In this document: in pieces, positions 59,088-64,000 of the stretch
How positions within the stretch are numbered: position 1 is the stretch's first letter
How the letters are laid out: the number at the start of each line of letters is the position of its first letter
Source: an uncultured Collinsella sp.
GTDB lineage: Bacteria; Actinomycetota; Coriobacteriia; Coriobacteriales; Coriobacteriaceae
Length of the DNA stretch: 64,000 nt
Assembly (NCBI GenBank): GCA_938005465.1
Contig: CALLNU010000020.1
Location: 1-64,000 of the forward strand
Direction: 5' to 3'
Position numbers and translations under genes: made by a program
The notes under the pieces: model-generated
The model's database searches: none
Seen by the model: only the letters and a program-made list of their open reading frames with translations
Told to the model about the DNA's origin: nothing

Positions 59088-61046
59088 ATGGCGATTCGGA
59101 CGATGGGGCCGAGCGGACAATACGAGACTGGATTGGATGCTGCCGGTGCGGCGCTGCCCGAGCTGCTGGCGCCGGCGGGCGGGCTCGACCAGATGCTTGC
59201 GGCCATTGCCGCGGGTGCCGATGCCATCTATGCGGGGTTGGGCGGCTTTAACGCCCGTGTGAGCGCTCATGGCTTTACGGATGACGAGTTTGCGCGCGGT
59301 TGTGCCGTGGCGCATGCTCATGGCGTGCGTGTGTACGTGACGCTCAACGTGTTCGTGTTTGACGATGAACTGTCCGACGCGGTGGCGCTGGGAGCTCATG
59401 CACTGGAGCTGGGCGCCGATGCTCTGATTGTGGCCGATGCCGGGTTGGCCTGCGCGCTGCGCGCGGCGATTCCCGGGGTCGAGATTCACCTGTCCACGCA
59501 GGCGGGCGCTCATAGCGAGGGTGCCGTGCGGCTTGCCGCCGACGAGCTGGGGGTCGAGCGCGTGACGACGGCACGCGAGCTGACGGTCGACGAGATTGCG
59601 GCGCTATGTGCCACGGGCGTGCCCATCGAGGTATTCTGCCACGGTGCGATTTGCATCGGCTATTCGGGGGCGTGCGAGTTCTCGGCCCTGCGGCGTGGGC
59701 GCTCGGCGATGCGCGGCGACTGCACGCAGCCGTGCCGCCTGGCGTACGACCTGGTGGACGAGGCGGGGCAGAGCGTTGTCGCCGTCGAGGGAGATCGCCT
59801 GCTGTGCCCGCGCGACTATCTGGGTATTGCGCATCTGCCCGAGCTTGTAGATGCCGGCGTGGTGTCGCTCAAGATCGAGGGGCGCATGAAGAACCCCGAT
59901 TACGTATTCAACGTGGTGCGGGTGTGGCGCCGGGCACTCGATATGCTGTGCGACGGCGCGTGGGACCCCGGTGCCGTGGAAGAGCTTGAACGCGAGCTGG
60001 GAAGGTCGTTTAACCGTGGGTTTACCGATGCGTACCTGCGAGGGCGTTCGGGTGCCGAGCTGATGAGCTTTGAGCGCGCAATTAACCAGGGCGTGCGCGT
60101 GGGGCGCTTGGTCGCTGTGGGCCACGAAGAGGTGACCGTTGAGCTCGACGCCGCCGTGGCGGCGGGTGACACGCTCGAGATTCGGTTCTATCCGGGTGCC
60201 GACGCGCGTCCCGATGTGCCCAAGCGCTGGCCGCAGGTGCCCTGCCCGGTGGATGCCGCAGCGGGGAAGCGCGTCGTCGTGCATTGCAAGCGTAAGGTGG
60301 ACACGGGCTGCGAGGTGTACCTGATTCGCAGCGCCGGCGTGTTGGATCAGACGGCGGCAGTGTTGGAGCGCATGCGGGCCGAGGCGGATGCGATTACGCC
60401 CGTTGCGCGTGCCGTTGAGGTGCTGCCCTTTGAGGGCGTTGCGGTGGATGGCGGTGCGTCCACGGAGTTGGTGGAGTGCGCGGTTCCCACTCGCATGGTT
60501 TTTGCTTGGCAGCTGATGGATGCCGACCCGCGCGGAGAACTCGATTTGTCCGACGCCGTTGTGGTGCTTGACGAGGTGTGCCGCACGGGTGACGCTGACT
60601 GGACCCGCTCACTGATACAGCGTGCCGGGCGCGTCGTCTGCCGCAACCTGGGACAGGTGGTGATCGCTCGCGAGCTGGGCGTGACGTTTGACGTGGCGGT
60701 GCCGGTGTTCTGCGCGAATCGGGCCACGCTTACCTGGCTGCGCGGACTCGGTGCGGGGCGGGTGTGCTTGCCGGCGGAGTTGCTCGGCAATGATGCGGAG
60801 CGTATTGCCGAACTGGCCGCTGAACCCGGCGTCTTGGGTCCGGTCGACGCCGACCGTCCCGAGCTTATGGTGTGCGAGCACTGCCTGCTGACCGCCGAGG
60901 GCGTCTGCGCCACCGATGCGACGGGACAGGTTCGTTGCCGCGACTGCTTGCGTCGTCGGCAGGTACGCTATCTGGTCGAGCGTGACGGTACACGTCTGCC
61001 AGTTGCCATTGACGCATGCGGCAGGACGAGGATTTTCCTGTCGTAG
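59088..61046 (+). CDS. U32-family protein (RlhA/TrhP-like), short form
   Basis: The 652-residue protein has PELLAPAGGLDQMLAAIAAG at the start, the U32 signature EVFCHGAICIGYSGACEFSAL, then CTQPCRLAYDL. Near the C-terminus CEHCLLTAEGVC and CRDCLRRR resemble a zinc site. It is the paralogue of the 831-residue protein at 8758-11253; its length is close to that of RlhA, the factor for 23S rRNA C2501 hydroxylation. It may instead serve tRNA. The ATG follows TAAGGAG. Confidence 0.85.
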   Translation: MAIRTMGPSGQYETGLDAAGAALPELLAPAGGLDQMLAAIAAGADAIYAGLGGFNARVSAHGFTDDEFARGCAVAHAHGVRVYVTLNVFVFDDELSDAVALGAHALELGADALIVADAGLACALRAAIPGVEIHLSTQAGAHSEGAVRLAADELGVERVTTARELTVDEIAALCATGVPIEVFCHGAICIGYSGACEFSALRRGRSAMRGDCTQPCRLAYDLVDEAGQSVVAVEGDRLLCPRDYLGIAHLPELVDAGVVSLKIEGRMKNPDYVFNVVRVWRRALDMLCDGAWDPGAVEELERELGRSFNRGFTDAYLRGRSGAELMSFERAINQGVRVGRLVAVGHEEVTVELDAAVAAGDTLEIRFYPGADARPDVPKRWPQVPCPVDAAAGKRVVVHCKRKVDTGCEVYLIRSAGVLDQTAAVLERMRAEADAITPVARAVEVLPFEGVAVDGGASTELVECAVPTRMVFAWQLMDADPRGELDLSDAVVVLDEVCRTGDADWTRSLIQRAGRVVCRNLGQVVIARELGVTFDVAVPVFCANRATLTWLRGLGAGRVCLPAELLGNDAERIAELAAEPGVLGPVDADRPELMVCEHCLLTAEGVCATDATGQVRCRDCLRRRQVRYLVERDGTRLPVAIDACGRTRIFLS

Positions 61047-61142
61047 GTGCCGCGTCGCGTCAGTTTGTTATCATAAGAGAGTTTATGGACTTCCAGCACC
61101 GCCGTTTTCGGCGAGGGTGCTATAGCAAAAGGAGGATACCCA

Positions 61143-62354
61143 ATGCTGTCTGTTGACGAGCAAATGCGTATCATCACCTCGGGCGCCGCGCAGATCGTTC
61201 CCGAGGCCGACCTTCGCAAGAAGCTTGAGAAGGGCGAGCCCCTCAACATCAAGCTCGGCGTCGACCCCACCAGCCCCGACCTGCACCTGGGCCACGCCGT
61301 GCCGCTGCGCAAGATGCGTCAGTTCCAGGACCTGGGCCACAACGTCACCCTCATCATCGGCAACGGTACCGCGTTGATTGGCGACCCTTCGGGCAAGAAT
61401 TCCACCCGTCCGCAGCTTTCGCAGGAGCAGATCGAGGCCAATGCCGAGACCTACGTGAGCCAGGCCATGAAGATCCTGGATCCCGAGAAGACCACCATCG
61501 TGCACAACGGTGACTGGATCCTTTCGATGGATCTGGCCGGTCTGCTGCAGGTGTGCTCCAAGTTCACCGTCGCCCGCATCCTCGAGCGCGACGACTTTAC
61601 CAAGCGCTACCAGTCTCAGACGCCGATCGCCCTGCATGAGTTCCTGTATCCCGTGATGCAGGCTTTCGACTCCGTGCAGATCAAGGCCGATGTAGAGATG
61701 GGCGGCACCGATCAGCTCTTCAACCTGCTCGCCGGCCGTGAGCTCATGGAGAAGATGGGCATGGAGCCCCAGATCGCCCTCACCATGCCGCTGCTCGAGG
61801 GCACCGATGGCGTCCGTAAGATGTCCAAGTCCTACGGTAACTACATCGGCCTGACCGATGCTCCCAAGGATATGTTCGGCAAGACCATGTCCATCCCTGA
61901 CGAGATGATCGGCAAGTACTATCGTCTGGCGAGCTCCCTCACCCCGGCCGAGGTCGACAAGATCGACGCTGCTCTGGCCGACGGCTCTGCCGATCCCTAT
62001 GAGCTCAAGCGCGCCCTGGGCCGCGACCTGTGCGACACCTACCACGGCGTCGGTGCCGGCGACGAGGCTCAGGCCGAGTTCGACCGCGTGTTCAAGGAGG
62101 GCCAGCTTGCCGACTTCCCCGAGAAGCACGTTGAGCTGACCGTCAACGACGAGGGCCAGATCTACCTCGCAGGCCTGCTTAAGGACCTGGGCCTTTCGGC
62201 GAGCGCCGGCCAGGCCCGTCGCGACATTGACGGTGGCGGCGTCAAGATCAACGGCAAGGCGGTGGCTCCCAAGAGCTATAACATCGATCCCAGCGCCCTC
62301 AAGCTGGGCGACACCCTCTCCGTAGGCAAGCGCAAGGGCTTTAAGTTGGTCTAA
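61143..62354 (+). CDS. tyrS: Tyrosyl-tRNA synthetase
   Basis: The 403-residue class I enzyme has the HIGH-type HLGH (residues 48-51) in VDPTSPDLHLGHAVPLRK, the KMSKS motif in VRKMSKSYGN, and a C-terminal S4-like RNA-binding domain (LGLSASAGQARRDIDGGGVKI). It charges tRNA-Tyr. The 96-bp leader holds an AGCACC/GGTGCT hairpin near 61095-61121 but is too short for a T-box. AAAAGGAGG precedes the ATG. Confidence 0.96.
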   Translation: MLSVDEQMRIITSGAAQIVPEADLRKKLEKGEPLNIKLGVDPTSPDLHLGHAVPLRKMRQFQDLGHNVTLIIGNGTALIGDPSGKNSTRPQLSQEQIEANAETYVSQAMKILDPEKTTIVHNGDWILSMDLAGLLQVCSKFTVARILERDDFTKRYQSQTPIALHEFLYPVMQAFDSVQIKADVEMGGTDQLFNLLAGRELMEKMGMEPQIALTMPLLEGTDGVRKMSKSYGNYIGLTDAPKDMFGKTMSIPDEMIGKYYRLASSLTPAEVDKIDAALADGSADPYELKRALGRDLCDTYHGVGAGDEAQAEFDRVFKEGQLADFPEKHVELTVNDEGQIYLAGLLKDLGLSASAGQARRDIDGGGVKINGKAVAPKSYNIDPSALKLGDTLSVGKRKGFKLV

Positions 62355-62381
62355 CGAGCGAGTTGACCTCACAAGTGCAAT

Positions 62382-62417
62382 AAGGCCGCAGCCGGGAATC
62401 CCGACTGCGGCCTTTTT
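62382..62417 (+). terminator. Terminator after tyrS
   Basis: The stem AAGGCCGCAG/CTGCGGCCTT encloses a 13-nt loop and is followed by six T. Two GGGGACgTTCC-type repeats follow at 62425 and 62453. Confidence 0.92.
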
Positions 62418-62628
62418 TGGCACTTGGGGACGTTCCTTTTGTGCCGGCACTTTGGGACACTCCTTGTCATTGGTGCAAAGCAACCTCTCCTCATTGCACC
62501 AAGTGGCGTGTGCCGTTAAGCGGAGAGGCGTATTGTTGACCCATCGTTTGGGCATACAATGGCTATTGGTCTGCTGCGGTGAAGGTCTGTCCGCTCCGCA
62601 GCTTTTTTCTACGGTTAAAGGAGTATGT
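62418..62628 (+). promoter_or_regulatory. ade leader: repeats, inverted repeat, promoter and attenuator-like hairpin
   Basis: Two 28-bp-spaced TGGGGAC/TGGGAC repeats (62425, 62453) are followed by an inverted repeat TTGGTGCAA/TTGCACCAA (62470-62502). The likely promoter is TTGTTG (62533-62538) with TACAAT (62555-62560) at 16-bp spacing. A GCTGCGG/CCGCAGC stem plus T-run (62573-62608) lies directly after the predicted transcription start, just before the AAAGGAG site of ade. Confidence 0.6.
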
Positions 62629-64000
62629 ATGTCCGTTGAGGTCATGAGGTCTGTGATCGAGGCCGCCGAGGGCCGCGTGCCCGTCGACACGCTGTTTATC
62701 AATGCGCAGATTGTCGACGTGTATGGCCAGCGTGTGGCGCCCGGCAGCGTTGCCGTCAAGGACGGTGTGATCGTCGGCGTGCTCTACGATGGTCGCGACG
62801 ATGCCGCCGGCACCTACGAGGCTGCCGAGGTCATTGACTGCCAGGGCCGCTATCTCGCCCCCGGCTTTATCGACGGACATCTGCACATTGAGTCCTCGAA
62901 CATCCGTCCCGCCGAGTATGCTCGCATGGCCGCGACGCGCGGTACCACCACCGCCATTGCCGACAGCCACGAGATTGCCAATGTTGCCGGTCTCGACGGC
63001 TTGCGCTTTATGATCGAGGACGGCCGCCGCGCACCCATCTCCATCAAGTATATGATGCCTTCGTGCGTGCCCGCGCTGCCCGACGAGCAGGCCGGTGCCG
63101 TTATTTCGGCTGCCGATATGCAGGCGTTTTTTGCCGAGCATCCGGGCGATGTTTTTGGTCTGGGCGAAATGATGAACTTGCCGGGCGTCTTTATGGCCGA
63201 CCCCGAGACCTGTGCTCGCATCGATGCTGCCAACCAGACGCCGTCCAAGCAGGTTGACGGCCACGCGCCGCTCGTTGCCGGTAAGGACCTCAACGCCTAT
63301 GCCGCAGCGGGCATTATCGCCGACCACGAGTCGACGATTCCCGAGGAGGCACTCGACAAGCTGTCTCGTGGCATGTACGTGATGCTCCGCGAGGGTACGT
63401 GCAGCCATGACTTGGCCAACCTGTCGCCGATGCTGCTGGAGAATCCCGCTCGCGCCCGCCGCTGCTGCTTTGCGACTGACGACCGTGCCCCTTCCGATGC
63501 GCTTGCGACCGGCATGATCGACAATGCCTGCCGCGTGGCGATTGAGGCCGGTATCGACCCCGTGGTCGCTATCTCCATGGCGTCCCTCTCCACGGCCGAG
63601 GCGTTTGGCCTGGATCACGGCTGCCGCGACCCGCACGAGCTGCGCGGTGCGATTGCCCCGGGCAAGCGTGCCGACCTGCTGGTACTCAATGACCTGACGT
63701 TTGCCACGGCTCCGCATCGCGTATATGCCGCCGGTGCTCTGGTGGCGCAGGACGGCACCTTTGTGGGCGAGATTGCACCCGAGATGGCCGAGGTTGCGGC
63801 CCTTGCCGATGAGCTGCGCGCTTCCGTTAAACTGCCGAAGCTATCGCTCGACGTGTTCGACTATGCTTTTAAGCCGGGCGAGGCCGTGATCGACGTGGTG
63901 CCGGGCAAGGCCATCACGGGTATGGCTCGCCCCGAGAGTGCCGAGGGCCTGCGCCGCATTATGCTGATCGAGCGCCACGGCCGCGGCGTGTCGCTGCAGG
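62629..64000 (+). CDS. ade: Adenine deaminase, truncated by the window end
   Basis: The first 457 residues are visible; the family is usually 570-600 long, so the C-terminus lies outside. The N-terminal amidohydrolase domain has LAPGFIDGHLHIESS (metal histidines, about residues 77-91), RGTTTAIADSHEIANV, and CFATDDRAPSD. It deaminates adenine to hypoxanthine. The ATG follows AAAGGAG. It adds another purine-salvage step near the purine-degradation region. Its leader carries a terminator-like hairpin, suggesting attenuation. Confidence 0.92.
   Translation, partial: MSVEVMRSVIEAAEGRVPVDTLFINAQIVDVYGQRVAPGSVAVKDGVIVGVLYDGRDDAAGTYEAAEVIDCQGRYLAPGFIDGHLHIESSNIRPAEYARMAATRGTTTAIADSHEIANVAGLDGLRFMIEDGRRAPISIKYMMPSCVPALPDEQAGAVISAADMQAFFAEHPGDVFGLGEMMNLPGVFMADPETCARIDAANQTPSKQVDGHAPLVAGKDLNAYAAAGIIADHESTIPEEALDKLSRGMYVMLREGTCSHDLANLSPMLLENPARARRCCFATDDRAPSDALATGMIDNACRVAIEAGIDPVVAISMASLSTAEAFGLDHGCRDPHELRGAIAPGKRADLLVLNDLTFATAPHRVYAAGALVAQDGTFVGEIAPEMAEVAALADELRASVKLPKLSLDVFDYAFKPGEAVIDVVPGKAITGMARPESAEGLRRIMLIERHGRGVSLQ

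Noticed and set aside
61047..61142. T-box leader for tyrS
   Set aside because: The 96-bp region is too short and lacks the conserved T-box sequence; only one hairpin is visible.
62418..62628. Purine riboswitch upstream of ade
   Set aside because: Only about 60 nt lie between the predicted start of transcription and the gene, and the three-stem purine aptamer pattern is not found.

Overview
The window reads as part of a high-GC Coriobacteriia (Actinomycetota) chromosome, most likely Collinsella or a close relative. This is inferred from gene content and codon style (zinc-ribbon uS14, alanine/lysine-rich tails on uL16 and bL17, an LPXTG-like LAATG surface anchor, a gut-type anaerobic purine-degradation set). 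No rRNA, tRNA, CRISPR array, integrase or complete insertion sequence is visible.

Layout. 1-600: end-truncated MMPL exporter read in frame into a 5'-truncated rplD, probably a chimeric join. 601-5716: S10 block rplD-rplW-rplB-rpsS-rplV-rpsC-rplP-rpmC-rpsQ-rplN-rplX, closed by a strong terminator. 5717-12711: a Gfo/Idh/MocA oxidoreductase-DeoR pair, a U32 protein plus pseudouridine synthase on the minus strand, ridA, and a YheO/DauR-type regulator. 13064-22439: purine block A (NCS2 permease, ssnA, ygfK, four-cluster ferredoxin, xdhD). 22440-33831: accessory islet with repeat arrays, an AbiEi/nuclease-like gene, two AAA ATPases with nuclease-like C-termini, a DnaQ-like exonuclease, an unknown helical protein, an anchored Ig-like surface protein and two hypothetical proteins. 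33955-43812: purine block B (second YheO-type regulator, ygeX, ygeY, ygeW, mocA, hyuA, yqeC, yqeB, xdhC). 44124-53907: the rest of the ribosomal region, rplE-rpsN-rpsH-rplF-rplR-rpsE-rpmD-rplO-secY-adk-map-infA-rpmJ-rpsM-rpsK-rpsD-rpoA-rplQ, closed by a terminator. 53941-64000: truA, a glycosyltransferase-like gene, argR, a class A PBP, a second U32 protein, tyrS and the start of an adenine deaminase.

How the genes work together. Blocks A and B together match the gene set (ygeX, ygeY, ygeW, ygfK, ssnA, hyuA, xdhD) linked to anaerobic uric-acid/purine breakdown in gut bacteria and to the E. coli yge-ygf region. The selenium/molybdenum hydroxylase maturation genes (mocA, yqeB, yqeC, xdhC) sit in block B. 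Uptake and hydroxylation/reduction genes are in A. Ring-fragment hydrolysis, carbamoyl transfer and diaminopropionate cleavage to pyruvate and ammonia are in B. A divergently transcribed YheO-type regulator stands at the head of each block. No FAD subunit (YgfM) or carbamate kinase is present in the window.

The most unusual points are the roughly 38-kb separation of rplX from rplE by this catabolic region, a Fur-box-like operator between the -35 and -10 of the purine permease promoter, and a set of distinct repeat arrays in the islet: 46-nt hairpins every 62 bp, 5 x 23 bp, 3 x 33 bp, 3 x 11 bp and a perfect 2 x 25-bp palindrome. Several of these sit directly upstream of the ATPase or nuclease-like genes.
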